A DNA stretch of 64,000 bases from Cnuella takakiae. GTDB lineage: Bacteria; Bacteroidota; Bacteroidia; Chitinophagales; Chitinophagaceae. Under the pieces are notes generated by a model that ran no database searches, was not told the DNA's origin, and saw only the letters and a list, made by a program, of their open reading frames with translations. Location of the stretch: NCBI RefSeq assembly GCF_001953305.1, contig NZ_MTFE01000010.1:1473015-1537014 (forward strand), given 5' to 3'. The translations under genes were made by a program, and so were the position numbers. Below, piece by piece: positions 53,396 to 61,194 of this stretch (the stretch's first letter is position 1; the number at the start of each line of letters is the position of its first letter).

Positions 53396-53638
53396 TTAAG
53401 GCTGTGTGGTTGTAGAAGAGGTAGTAGTTGTTACACGCTCTGCACTCTGCTCGCTTACACGCTCTTTAGGCTGCTCGTTGATGCCTTCTTCAATTTCTTT
53501 ACGCACGTTGTTTTTTGCATCGTTGAATTCGCGGATGCCCTTACCCAGGCCACGCATCAGTTCAGGAATTTTGCGGCCGCCGAACAGGAGCAGTACCACC
53601 AGGAGGATGAGCAGAATTTCGTTCCAACCAAGGCTCAT
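53396..53638 (-). CDS. tatA: Sec-independent translocase protein TatA/E
   Basis: An 80-residue protein: short N terminus, one membrane helix ([15 protein letters not shown]), the FGxxKxP hinge as [20 protein letters not shown], an amphipathic helix, and a polar Thr/Ser-rich tail ([12 protein letters not shown]). TatA forms the pore-like part of the twin-arginine export system. TatC and TatB are not in the window. An exact -7 element lies upstream at 53665. gatA follows, probably on the same transcript. Confidence 0.95.
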   Translation of the reverse strand: MSLGWNEILLILLVVLLLFGGRKIPELMRGLGKGIREFNDAKNNVRKEIEEGINEQPKERVSEQSAERVTTTTSSTTTQP

Positions 53639-53664
53639 AACTAAAGTTTTTAATGATGAATAAG

Positions 53665-53672
53665 CAAAGGTA
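53665..53672 (-). promoter_or_regulatory. TAnnTTTG -7 element for tatA-gatA
   Basis: TACCTTTG on the minus strand, exact match, 26 bases before the tatA ATG. Confidence 0.65.
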
Positions 53673-53711
53673 TCCCAAATTGGTTACCCGGATTGCTAAA
53701 ATAAGGGAAAT

Positions 53712-53742
53712 AAAAAAGCGCCCCATGAATATGGGACGCTTA
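53712..53742 (-). terminator. Intrinsic terminator after rplS
   Basis: On the minus strand AAGCGTCCCATATTCATGGG then GCGCTTTTTT: stem of about nine pairs with one mismatch and a T run. Confidence 0.85.
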
Positions 53743-53760
53743 TATAAACGAAAGTTGTGC

Positions 53761-54132
53761 TTATTTGGATTTAGTTTCCACCGCCTGACGCTTTTCCTTG
53801 ATACGGGCGCTTTTACCGCTACGCTCACGCTGGTAGTACAGCTTAGCGCGACGAACACGACCTACCTTATGCAGCAGGATGGACTCGATGTTGGGCGAGA
53901 AGAAGGGGAACAGACGCTCCACACCTACGCCATCGGAAATTTTACGTACGGTGAAGGTGGCAGTAGCACCATCGCCCTGTACTTTAATTACATCGCCTTT
54001 GAAGGACTGGATACGCTCCTTGTTACCTTCAATGATTTTATAGTTAACGGTGATATTGTCACCGGCTTTGAATTTGGGGTATTCCTTTTTACCAGTGAGC
54101 TGCTCGTGCACAAATTGGACAGCGGATTGCAT
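53761..54132 (-). CDS. rplS: 50S ribosomal protein L19
   Basis: A 123-residue L19. Family blocks: KAGDNITVNYKIIEGNKERIQSFKGDVIKVQG, TFTVRKISDGVGVERLFPFFSPNIESI and RRAKLYYQRERSGKSARIKEKR. It sits at the 30S-50S interface. ATG 54132 gives MQSAVQFVHEQLTG, the usual start for the phylum. It has its own promoter (54153-54186) and terminator, so it is a single-gene unit. trmD and rimM, common partners elsewhere, are absent here. Confidence 0.97.
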   Translation of the reverse strand: MQSAVQFVHEQLTGKKEYPKFKAGDNITVNYKIIEGNKERIQSFKGDVIKVQGDGATATFTVRKISDGVGVERLFPFFSPNIESILLHKVGRVRRAKLYYQRERSGKSARIKEKRQAVETKSK

Positions 54133-54152
54133 AACTTCAATTTTAAGGACGG

Positions 54153-54186
54153 CAAAGATAAGGAGGGAGGAGGAACTTTCGGCAAA
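54153..54186 (-). promoter_or_regulatory. -33/-7 promoter for rplS
   Basis: On the minus strand TTTG (54183-54186), 22 bases, then TATCTTTG (54153-54160), an exact -7 match 20 bases from the ATG. Among the promoters in the window this is the best pair of boxes. Confidence 0.75.
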
Positions 54187-54204
54187 CTTAGTAAAGAAAA
54201 TTTA

Positions 54205-54224
54205 GCTGTTAGCCTTTGGCTGTT
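54205..54224. repeat. Left flank of the four-helix-bundle gene
   Basis: GCTGTTAGCCTTTGGCTGTT pairs with 54669-54688 (one mismatch). Extra GGCTGTTAGC copy follows to 54234. Confidence 0.85.
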
Positions 54225-54272
54225 GGCTGTTAGCTTGAGAAACAGCGGTTTAGCTTTTATCTTTTCCTAAAA

Positions 54273-54626
54273 ATGAAAGACTTCCGGCAATTACGGGTAT
54301 GGCAGAAAGGTTTGGATTTGGCAATTCAGACTTATCGGTTCTCTGCAACCCTACCTAAAATTGAGCAGTTTGGACTTTGTTCCCAGATAACAAGGGCAGC
54401 GGTTTCCATTCCTTCAAATATTGCAGAGGGGAGTAGCAGGAGCAGTGATAAAGACAATAACCGTTTTGTTGAAATAGCGCTTGGTTCCAGTTTCGAGTTG
54501 GAAACCCAATTGCTGATTGCAAAAGCTGTTGGGTTGGGAAACTTAGAGTTATGTGATGCTTTACTTAGCAATTTAGGTGACGGACAACGTATGCTTAACG
54601 CATATCAAAAAAGCCTGAACCACTAA
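54273..54626 (+). CDS. Four-helix-bundle (S23/IVP-like) protein
   Basis: A 117-residue protein with the family pattern DFRQLRVWQKGLDLAIQTY, FGLCSQITRAAVSIPSNIAEG, SSRSSDKDNNRFVEIALGSS and ELETQL. Members were first seen in intervening sequences of 23S rRNA genes and also occur alone in many genomes, where their function is unsettled; they form ring-like oligomers of four-helix bundles. Here no rRNA is near. The gene is bracketed by inverted copies of a 20-base word and ends in a terminator that overlaps its stop codon. It lies against the strand of rplS and rny. Confidence 0.9.
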   Translation: MKDFRQLRVWQKGLDLAIQTYRFSATLPKIEQFGLCSQITRAAVSIPSNIAEGSSRSSDKDNNRFVEIALGSSFELETQLLIAKAVGLGNLELCDALLSNLGDGQRMLNAYQKSLNH

Positions 54627-54641
54627 TGGTTCAGGCTTTTT
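54608..54641 (+). terminator. Terminator overlapping the end of the four-helix-bundle gene
   Basis: AAAAAGCCTGAACC/GGTTCAGGCTTTTT, 14 perfect pairs; the stop codon TAA lies in the 6-base loop. Confidence 0.88.
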
Positions 54642-54668
54642 GCACGTTTGCTATGTTGAGGAAAAGCT

Positions 54669-54688
54669 AATAGCCAAAGGCTAACAGC
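54669..54688. repeat. Right flank of the four-helix-bundle gene
   Basis: AATAGCCAAAGGCTAACAGC, inverse of 54205-54224. Ends 15 bases before the rny stop codon. Confidence 0.85.
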
Positions 54689-54702
54689 GAACCGCTTCTC
54701 TC

Positions 54703-56268
54703 TTATCGCGCTACATTCACCGCCCTTTTCTCCCTGATCACCGTCACCTTGATCTGACCGGGATAGGTCATTTCGGTTTGGATCTTCTGGGCGATCTCAA
54801 AGCTCAGTTTGTCGCTGTCGCCGTCCGATACTTTATCAGCTTCCACAATCACCCGCAGCTCGCGACCAGCTTGAATGGCATAAGCTTTCTCCACGCCATT
54901 GTAGGCGCAGGCCAGGCGTTCCAGTTCCTTAATGCGCTGCAGGTATTGCTGCATGATCTCGCGGCGGGCACCGGGACGGGCACCGCTGATGGCATCACAA
55001 GCCTGGATGATGGGGGAGATCACATACTGCATTTCCATTTCATCGTGGTGGGCGCCGATGGCGTTTACGATGGCAGGAGCTTCACCGTACTTCTCGGCCA
55101 GCTTGGCACCCAGCAGGGCGTGGCTCAGTTCGGTTTCTTCATCAGGTACTTTACCAATATCGTGGAGCAGGCCGGCACGCTTGGCCAGTTTGGGGTTGAG
55201 GCCCAGTTCGGCAGCCATGATACCGCAAAGGTTGGCCACCTCGCGGCTGTGCATCAGCAGGTTCTGGCCGTAAGAAGAGCGGAAGCGCATCTTACCCACC
55301 AGGCGCACCAGTTCCTTGTGCAGGCCGTGGATACCCAGTTCGATTACGGTACGCTCACCAATTTCCATTACCTGGTCTTCCAGCTGGCGCTTGGTTTTTT
55401 CCACCACTTCCTCAATGCGGGCGGGGTGGATACGGCCGTCGGTTACCAGGCGCTGGAGGGCCAGGCGGGCGATCTCACGACGCAGGGGGTCGAAGCAAGA
55501 GAGGATGATGGCCTCGGGAGTATCATCCACGATCAGGTCAACACCGGTAGCGGCTTCAATGGCGCGGATGTTGCGACCTTCACGGCCGATGATCTGGCCT
55601 TTGATCTCGTCGCTTTCGAGGTTAAATACGGTAATAGCGTTCTCAATGGCCTGCTCGGCAGCGGTACGCTGGATGGTTTGAATAATGATCTTGCGGGCTT
55701 CCTTGTTAGCCTTTTGCTTGGCCTCGTCTACAATTTCCTGTTGCAGGCCAAGGGCTTGCGACTGTGCTTCCTGCTTCAGGCCTTCAATCAGCTGGTTCCT
55801 GGCTTCCTCTGCGGTGAGGTTGGCGATCTTTTCCAGGCGGCGCATGTGCTCTTCCTGGTGGCGGTCCAGCTCAGTTTGCTTCTGGGCCACTACTTCCAGT
55901 TGCTTGTTGAGGTTTTGTTTGATCACCTCGTTTTCTTTCACCTGTTTGTCCAGCTGCGCCGACTTGGCGTCCAGGGTTGTTTCTTTTTGCTTGATACGGT
56001 TTTCGGCATCACCCAGCTCGCGGTTGCGGCGGTTTACTTCTTTGTCGTGTTCCGATTTCAGCTGTACGAAGCGTTCCTTGGCGGAAAGTTCTTTTTCCTT
56101 GCGGGTGGTTTCGGCACGGAGTTCAGCTTCCTTGATAATGTTCTGTGCCTGCTGTTCGGCATCGTCAATACGTTTCTGGTTGTCTTTGGCAAATATGAAT
56201 TTACCGGCCACGATGCCGGCTACCAGCGCCACTATTCCGACTAATATGGAAAGGATCATTGGGTCCAT
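54703..56268 (-). CDS. rny: Ribonuclease Y
   Basis: A 521-residue endoribonuclease that starts mRNA decay. One N-terminal membrane helix ([22 protein letters not shown]), a coiled coil of about 150 residues, a KH domain ([29 protein letters not shown]), and an HD domain ([28 protein letters not shown]). ATG 56268 begins MDPMILSIL; the longer frame from GTG 56313 would add a polar stretch ahead of the membrane helix and is not preferred. Order pheT, coiled-coil gene, zapA, rny matches other Bacteroidota, except that an acetyltransferase gene on the other strand interrupts it. Confidence 0.95.
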   Translation of the reverse strand: MDPMILSILVGIVALVAGIVAGKFIFAKDNQKRIDDAEQQAQNIIKEAELRAETTRKEKELSAKERFVQLKSEHDKEVNRRNRELGDAENRIKQKETTLDAKSAQLDKQVKENEVIKQNLNKQLEVVAQKQTELDRHQEEHMRRLEKIANLTAEEARNQLIEGLKQEAQSQALGLQQEIVDEAKQKANKEARKIIIQTIQRTAAEQAIENAITVFNLESDEIKGQIIGREGRNIRAIEAATGVDLIVDDTPEAIILSCFDPLRREIARLALQRLVTDGRIHPARIEEVVEKTKRQLEDQVMEIGERTVIELGIHGLHKELVRLVGKMRFRSSYGQNLLMHSREVANLCGIMAAELGLNPKLAKRAGLLHDIGKVPDEETELSHALLGAKLAEKYGEAPAIVNAIGAHHDEMEMQYVISPIIQACDAISGARPGARREIMQQYLQRIKELERLACAYNGVEKAYAIQAGRELRVIVEADKVSDGDSDKLSFEIAQKIQTEMTYPGQIKVTVIREKRAVNVAR

Positions 56269-56449
56269 TGAAAATGTTTGAAAAAATGTTTGGTCAAGAT
56301 ATACGATTCTCACAACCCTTATTCAGGGGCAGGGTGGCGAAGATACTAAAAGGCGGTATTTGTTGCGGAGCCAAGGAAAGGTATTGCTGACCCTGTTAGG
56401 ACTGCGGAACAGAAAATACATTCTGGCTGTCAGCGGCTAACTTTAAAAC

Positions 56450-57004
56450 ATGCAAACGGAGAAAGAAAAAATGATCGCCGGCGACCTATACCGCCCCGAT
56501 GACGTAGAGCTGGCTGCCGACCGTACCCGCACCCGTCTCTTGCTGAAGGCGCTGAACGATGCAAGAGATGACCAGCCGGATGTGATCGCAGGAATATTAA
56601 AGGAGCTGATTCCCGGTGCAGGTGCCGCTTTGACCATTCAGCCGCCCTTTTTTTGCGATTATGGCTATAATATATGGATGGGCGAAAAGGTGTTCTTCAA
56701 CTTCAACTGCGTGGTGCTGGACGTGGCGCCGGTGCGCATCGGCAGCCGAACGATGTTTGGTCCCAATGTGCAGATATATACCGCCACGCATCCCATTGAT
56801 CCTGTGGAGCGGGCTTCAGGTGTGGAGTTTGCCAAACCCATCACCATCGGCGAAGATGTGTGGGTGGGTGGAAGCGCGGTGATTTGTCCGGGTGTAAATA
56901 TTGGCGACCGCTCTATTATTGGTGCGGGTAGTGTTGTAACAAAAGATATTCCCGCAGGTGTGATAGCGGCAGGCAATCCTTGTAAGGTGATCCGGGAGAT
57001 TTAG
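56450..57004 (+). CDS. Maltose/galactoside O-acetyltransferase family protein
   Basis: A 184-residue hexapeptide-repeat transferase. The N-terminal mac domain (EKEKMIAGDLYRPDDVELAADRTRTRLLLKALND) and the beta helix (NIWMGEKVFFNFNCVVLDVAPVRIGSRTMFGPNVQIYTATHPID, with the catalytic His in TATHP) match Maa/LacA enzymes that acetylate sugars with acetyl-CoA. Substrate unknown. A TAACTTTA box ends four bases before the ATG. It is inserted between zapA and rny in opposite orientation. Two perfect hairpins fill the space to zapA. Confidence 0.93.
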   Translation: MQTEKEKMIAGDLYRPDDVELAADRTRTRLLLKALNDARDDQPDVIAGILKELIPGAGAALTIQPPFFCDYGYNIWMGEKVFFNFNCVVLDVAPVRIGSRTMFGPNVQIYTATHPIDPVERASGVEFAKPITIGEDVWVGGSAVICPGVNIGDRSIIGAGSVVTKDIPAGVIAAGNPCKVIREI

Positions 57005-57033
57005 ATCTTCCATCTCTTGAAGAGATGGAAGAT
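57005..57033. repeat. Hairpin 1 between acetyltransferase and zapA
   Basis: ATCTTCCATCTCT/AGAGATGGAAGAT, 13 perfect pairs, beginning at the base after the stop codon. Confidence 0.88.
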
Positions 57034-57040
57034 ATGGCCC

Positions 57041-57073
57041 ATACCTAACAGGTCTCCAAGACCTGTTAGGTAT
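57041..57073. repeat. Hairpin 2 between acetyltransferase and zapA
   Basis: ATACCTAACAGGTCT/AGACCTGTTAGGTAT, 15 perfect pairs around CCA. Ends four bases before the zapA stop codon. Similar in style to 63676-63716 (ACCTG core). Confidence 0.88.
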
Positions 57074-57077
57074 GGCA

Positions 57078-57371
57078 TTATTCCTTATCCAGTGAACCCT
57101 CAATCATTTGTTCCAAGGCCTGCAGCCTTGCGGAAAGCTGCTCGGTCTGCACATTGGCTGCCGCCTCAGGCGTGCCCTGCTCCGTGGCCAGCCAAATCAG
57201 CACCATGGCGATATAGTCCTGCATGTCCTTACCGGCAAAGCTGGTTTTGAATTCAATAAGTTTATCGTTCACTCTTTTAATGGTGCGGCGCACCACTTCT
57301 TCATCCTGGGGTTGGATGCGTACGCGGTAGGTGCGGTCGCCGATAACGAGGTTGGTAGGGATGAGTTCCAT
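57078..57371 (-). CDS. zapA: Cell division protein ZapA
   Basis: A 97-residue protein starting at ATG 57371. The N-terminal domain (IPTNLVIGDRTYRVRIQPQDEEVVRRTIKRVNDKLIEFK) and the following helix (DMQDYIAMVLIWLATEQ) are the ZapA pattern. ZapA cross-links FtsZ filaments at the septum. A frame extending up to 57497 runs through the GACTTTCCGGACTTCC array and is rejected. The C-terminal coiled coil is short. The coiled-coil gene upstream (57498) is in the same direction. Confidence 0.93.
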   Translation of the reverse strand: MELIPTNLVIGDRTYRVRIQPQDEEVVRRTIKRVNDKLIEFKTSFAGKDMQDYIAMVLIWLATEQGTPEAAANVQTEQLSARLQALEQMIEGSLDKE

Positions 57372-57373
57372 GG

Positions 57374-57495
57374 TAAGTCCGAAAAGTTGATGGTCCGGAA
57401 AGTCCGGAAAGACGTTTAAAAATAGTACTGCAGTAAAAATGGTTTGTACCGGGCCGGTCTTCTGTCTTTTCCGACTTCCGACTTTCCGGACTTCC
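57374..57495. repeat. GACTTTCCGGACTTCC array between coiled-coil gene and zapA
   Basis: AAGTCCGAAAAGTTGATGGT and CCGGAAAGTCCGGAAAGACG on the left, GTCTTTTCCGACTTCCGACT then TTCCGGACTT on the right. Same vocabulary as 37486-37606. It fills the whole gap between zapA start and the next stop codon. Confidence 0.8.
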
Positions 57496-57497
57496 AC

Positions 57498-57785
57498 TTA
57501 CTGACTCAAAAAAGCAATCACCTTGTCTATATCCCGGATATAGCTGTTGATCACCTTGTCAAATTCTTTTTTGTCCGCTTCGGGCAGGTCGCCGGCGGCA
57601 AATTTGAGGATGGCAACCCTTTGCTCCAGTTGGGTGATCATGTCCACCTGTGTTTTTTCGCTGTTGCGGCAGGCTTCCAGTTCTTCCTGCAGGCGTTCGT
57701 TTTCCTTTTTCAGCTTAGCCTGCTGCCGCAGCAGTTGTTGCACCTTGTCGGTGATGGCGGCTATTTGTTGGTCAAGTGGTGTCAC
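57498..57785 (-). CDS. Small coiled-coil protein next to zapA
   Basis: A 95-residue protein. Residues 5-50 form a heptad-rich coiled coil (QIAAITDKVQQLLRQQAKLK, KENERLQEELEACRN), and the remainder is helical. Start is GTG 57785. It lies between pheT and zapA on the same strand, a conserved place for such proteins in this phylum. By position and shape it may act with ZapA in division, similar in spirit to ZapB, but there is no sequence proof. Confidence 0.75.
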   Translation of the reverse strand: MTPLDQQIAAITDKVQQLLRQQAKLKKENERLQEELEACRNSEKTQVDMITQLEQRVAILKFAAGDLPEADKKEFDKVINSYIRDIDKVIAFLSQ

Positions 57786-57836
57786 TGTTGTAAATATTTT
57801 GTGTCATTAAGGTTGGGGGAGGACGACGGACTACGG

Positions 57837-57886
57837 ACGACAGACCACAGACGACCATTCGTTGTCCATCGTCTGTGGTCTGTCGT
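57837..57886. repeat. ACGACAGACCACAGACGA inverted repeat after pheT
   Basis: 18-base perfect arms 57837-57854 and 57869-57886 around 14 bases. Ends eight bases before the pheT stop codon; flanked by GGACGACGGACTACGG. Confidence 0.88.
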
Positions 57887-57893
57887 CTATTCC

Positions 57894-60314
57894 TTACTTC
57901 CTCACTTCCGCACCCAGTTCCTGCTCCAGCGTGGTCATGATCTTGTTCATCCAGCCGTCAATTTCCTTGTCGGTGAGGGTTTTCTCTTCGTCCAGGAAAG
58001 TAAAGTTTACGGCCATCGACTTTTTGCCGGCACCCAGCTTCTCGCTTTCAAACACGTCGAAGAGGCGTACATCCTGGAGCTTGCCCAGGCGCAGCTTGCC
58101 CAAAGCGCCGGTGATGGCTTCGTATTTCAAATCCTTGGCTACTACAAGGGCCAGGTCGCGCTCCACAGACGGGAACTTGGGAATTTCACGGAAGCCGGTT
58201 TTTACCTTACCATAAGCTTTGAGGATGCCGTTCCAGTCGAGGTTGGCAAAGAAAACCGCTCCTTTTACATCGAAAGACTTAGCGGTTTTCGCCGACACCC
58301 TGCCCAGCTTAATCAGTTGCTTGCTCCCTACTGTGCCGGTGATGGCGCCATCGAAATGGGGGCTGTCATATTTTTCCCATACCACTTTGAGGCCCGATGC
58401 CTGGAGGAGGGCTTCCACCACCCCTTTCAGGAAATAAATATCGGTTGCCACAGCCTTGCCCTTCCAGCCTGCCTGCTGGCGGTTGCCGGTAAGGTAAAGG
58501 CAGAAATGATCTTTTTCAGTGTAGTTGCCAACGCCTTCGGTTTTGTAGGTTTTGCCCCATTCAAAGAACTGCAGGTCGCTGTTCTTGCGGTTGATGTTGT
58601 GGGCAATCACTTCCAGGGCCGTGGGCAGCATGGCGGGGCGCAGCACGTCCAGCTCAGAGCTCAGGTTGTTGAGCAGCTTCACGGTATTTTCCAGCTGGCC
58701 TTCGCCAAAGTATTTGGAGTTGGTTATGGAGTTGGTCAGTATTTCATTGAAACCCAAACCCACCAGCATCGAAGCCCATTTTTCCTTCAGGGCATCGCTT
58801 TTCTGGTCGCGCTCAACGGCGGGGGAAAGGCGGATGGCCTGTGGGATTTCGATATTGTCCAACCCATCGATGCGCAGGATTTCCTCCACGATATCAGCAG
58901 GAATGCTCACATCGTGTTTGTGGTAAGGCACTTCCAGGAACAGGCCGTCCATGTCTTCGCGCATGATGGTAAAGCCCAGGCTTTGCAGGATGGTTTTTAC
59001 TGCGTCGGGGTGGTAGTTTTTGCCACTCAGTTTTTTGAGGTACTGGTATTTGAAAATGAGCTGTTGCCTGGGTTTGGGATCGGGGTAAATGTCGATCACT
59101 TCCGAGGCAATGGCACCACCAGCCACTTCTTTGATCAGGGCTGCGGCACGCTTCAACACGTTCACGGTACCCGAAATGTCCACGCCTTTTTCAAAACGGG
59201 TGGCCGCATCGGTACGCAGCCCATGGCGGAACGAGGTTTTGCGAATGCCGATGCCTTCGAAACAGGCGCTTTCCAGGAAAATATGGGTAGTGTTGTCTGT
59301 TACACCCGATTTCAAACCGCCAAAAACACCTGCGATACACATGCCTTCGGTGGCGTTGCAGATCATCAGGTCTTCGGCGCTCAGCCTGCGTTCTTTTTCA
59401 TCCAGTGTAACAAAGGGCGTACCCTCGGGCAGGGTTTTTACCACCACCTGTCCGCCTTCAATCTGGTCGAAATCAAAAGCATGAAGCGGCTGGCCGGTTT
59501 CGTGCTGGATATAGTTGGTGATGTCTACAATATTATTGATAGGACGCAGGCCGATGGCTTTGAGGCGGTCCTGCAGCCACTTGGGCGAAGGTGCCACCTG
59601 GATGCCGCTGATGCACACCCCTGAATAACGGGGGCAGGCTTCAGTAGCTTCTACCTTTACCGCAACCTGCAAGGCCTTGCTGTCCACTTTAAAGTTGACA
59701 GCAGGTGTTTTTGGTTTAAAATCCTTGCGGTCGTGGTGGCTGAGGTAGGCACATACATCGCGAGCCACACCCTGGTGGCTCATAGCGTCCATTCGGTTGG
59801 GCGTGAGGCCTATTTCAAATATGATATCGGAATAAGGCTTGAAATATTCGGCAGCGGAAATGCCCACAGGCGTGTCGGCGGGCAGCACCAGGATGCCGGC
59901 ATGCGAATCGCCGAGGCCAATTTCGTCTTCGGCGCAAATCATACCCTGGCTTTCCTCACCGCGTATTTTAGCCAGCTTCATCGTCATGGGCTCGCCGTTG
60001 GCGGGGTAGATGGTGGTACCCACGGTGGCTACTACCACTTTCTGGCCAGCGGCAACGTTGGGCGCGCCGCACACAATGCGGAGGGGTTCGGAACCGCCTA
60101 CAGCCACCTTTGTAAGGCGCAACTTATCGGCATTGGGGTGCTGCACGGCTTCCAGCACTTCGCCAATCACCAGTCCCTGCAGGCCGCCCTTTACTGCTTC
60201 AAAAGGCTCCATGCTTTCCACTTCCAAACCAATGGAAGTAAGGATGCGGGAAAGCCTTTCGGGTTCAATGCTTACCGGTAAATAGTCGCTCAGCCAGTTG
60301 TAGGAAATGGTCAT
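57894..60314 (-). CDS. pheT: Phenylalanyl-tRNA synthetase beta subunit
   Basis: An 806-residue protein. Order of domains: N-terminal B1 and tRNA-binding EMAP fold (GLVIGEVLEAVQHPNADKLRLTKVAVG), B3/B4 editing domain, B5 (YLKKLSGKNYHPDAVKTILQSLGF), the synthetase-like fold, and the C-terminal FDX-ACB domain (FPSVERDLALVVAKDLKYEAITGAL). It works with PheS, which is elsewhere. The start is ATG 60314 (MTISYNWLSDYLP). A longer open frame to 60509 includes an exact -7 element at 60340 and has no protein character, so it is rejected. Confidence 0.96.
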   Translation of the reverse strand: MTISYNWLSDYLPVSIEPERLSRILTSIGLEVESMEPFEAVKGGLQGLVIGEVLEAVQHPNADKLRLTKVAVGGSEPLRIVCGAPNVAAGQKVVVATVGTTIYPANGEPMTMKLAKIRGEESQGMICAEDEIGLGDSHAGILVLPADTPVGISAAEYFKPYSDIIFEIGLTPNRMDAMSHQGVARDVCAYLSHHDRKDFKPKTPAVNFKVDSKALQVAVKVEATEACPRYSGVCISGIQVAPSPKWLQDRLKAIGLRPINNIVDITNYIQHETGQPLHAFDFDQIEGGQVVVKTLPEGTPFVTLDEKERRLSAEDLMICNATEGMCIAGVFGGLKSGVTDNTTHIFLESACFEGIGIRKTSFRHGLRTDAATRFEKGVDISGTVNVLKRAAALIKEVAGGAIASEVIDIYPDPKPRQQLIFKYQYLKKLSGKNYHPDAVKTILQSLGFTIMREDMDGLFLEVPYHKHDVSIPADIVEEILRIDGLDNIEIPQAIRLSPAVERDQKSDALKEKWASMLVGLGFNEILTNSITNSKYFGEGQLENTVKLLNNLSSELDVLRPAMLPTALEVIAHNINRKNSDLQFFEWGKTYKTEGVGNYTEKDHFCLYLTGNRQQAGWKGKAVATDIYFLKGVVEALLQASGLKVVWEKYDSPHFDGAITGTVGSKQLIKLGRVSAKTAKSFDVKGAVFFANLDWNGILKAYGKVKTGFREIPKFPSVERDLALVVAKDLKYEAITGALGKLRLGKLQDVRLFDVFESEKLGAGKKSMAVNFTFLDEEKTLTDKEIDGWMNKIMTTLEQELGAEVRK

Positions 60315-60339
60315 TGGTCCAAAAAATTTCTGTGGGTGG

Positions 60340-60347
60340 CAAAGATA
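60340..60347 (-). promoter_or_regulatory. TAnnTTTG -7 element for pheT
   Basis: TATCTTTG on the minus strand, exact match, 25 bases before the pheT ATG. Confidence 0.7.
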
Positions 60348-60503
60348 GGGCGGCAGCGGGAGCAATGGTGCGGACCGAACCGCGGGAAACGCGAAAGAGT
60401 AGGCTGTGGTGGATTCTTTTATACAAACTTCAAGGCGGCTAATTGCCTGAGTGGTAGAACTGTACTGGCAATTTGAGATAACAGGTACCGTATTGCCAAG
60501 GTC

Positions 60504-60587
60504 TGTCATGCCAAACTTGTTGCAGCATCCCCTTCATTACACAGGTACTTCTAAGATTGCAGGAGAGGCCCCGACGACGGCATGATG
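60504..60587. repeat. TGTCATGCCGAACTTG repeat, unit 4 (decayed)
   Basis: TGTCATGCCAAACTTGTTGC and AGCATC on the left; GGCCCCGACGACGGCATGAT on the right. Confidence 0.7.
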
Positions 60588-60601
60588 GTGAACCCGGATA
60601 C

Positions 60602-60686
60602 TGTCATGCTGAACTTGTTTCAGCATCTCCTTCGGTATACAGGTACTCCGAAGAACTGAGGGAGATGCCGTCATTCGTGGGCATAA
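60602..60686. repeat. TGTCATGCCGAACTTG repeat, unit 5 (decayed)
   Basis: TGTCATGCTGAACTTGTTTC and AGCATC on the left; GATGCCGTCATTCGTGGGCA on the right. Loop shares TACAGGTACT with unit 4, so units 4 and 5 may be a tandem copy. Confidence 0.75.
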
Positions 60687-61194
60687 TAGATTGCAATTAT
60701 TCCTGCTTGATTTAGCGTCCAGGGTATTTGCTTTTTATAAAAGAACAAATAGTTCCTGCCAGCTGGTCCTGGTTGGGTGCGAAAGTTTCCTTGTTGGGGC
60801 AATTTCTTTTTTTCAACACCCCTTTTTCTTTCCTCCCAAATCCACTTGCGCCTTTAACCGGTGGCAACCATGCGCCAGGTTCTGCTATTTAAAACGGCGG
60901 AGTTAATGTGCCAGAATCCGGCCTTTTATTTGTCCACAAAGAAGGAGGCTTGCTAAAATCTTTGGAATTTTGCAGTTGGCTGCAGCGTGTATAAGTATTG
61001 GTTTAAATGTGTATATCCTGTGCGGTAAATGTGCGGATTAAGACCAGGGACGATACCGGATACCGAAAAAGGGCGGCGTACCTTAGCAGACCGGCCGGAC
61101 GGGTAAATGCCCTTTCACCGCGGCTGGAAACAGGCCTTTCCTTTAGCACCGATAAACATCTACTGCCCACGGGCAGCAATAATATAGTAAGCAC

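Larger units (their letters stand above)
60348..61194. other. Largest gap (about 850 bases): repeats, no gene
   Basis: Between divergent pheT and dnaB. Two TGTCATGCCGAACTTG units occupy 60504-60686. The part from 60690 to 61194 shows no gene, RNA or clear promoter; an open frame at 60691-60906 has an unlikely composition. dnaB must be transcribed from somewhere here. Confidence 0.7.

Noticed and set aside
56269-56449. 6S RNA between rny and the acetyltransferase
   Set aside because: The gap is short and I could not find the long stem with a central bubble.
57372-57497. 42-residue N-terminal extension of ZapA
   Set aside because: Encoded entirely by the GACTTTCCGG array.
60315-60509. 65-residue N-terminal extension of PheT
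   Set aside because: Contains the promoter element and lacks similarity to any synthetase domain; MTISYNWLSDYLP is the family start.
60691-60906. Possible 71-residue gene between pheT and dnaB
   Set aside because: Phe/Cys/Ser-rich composition without domain signs and no start signal.
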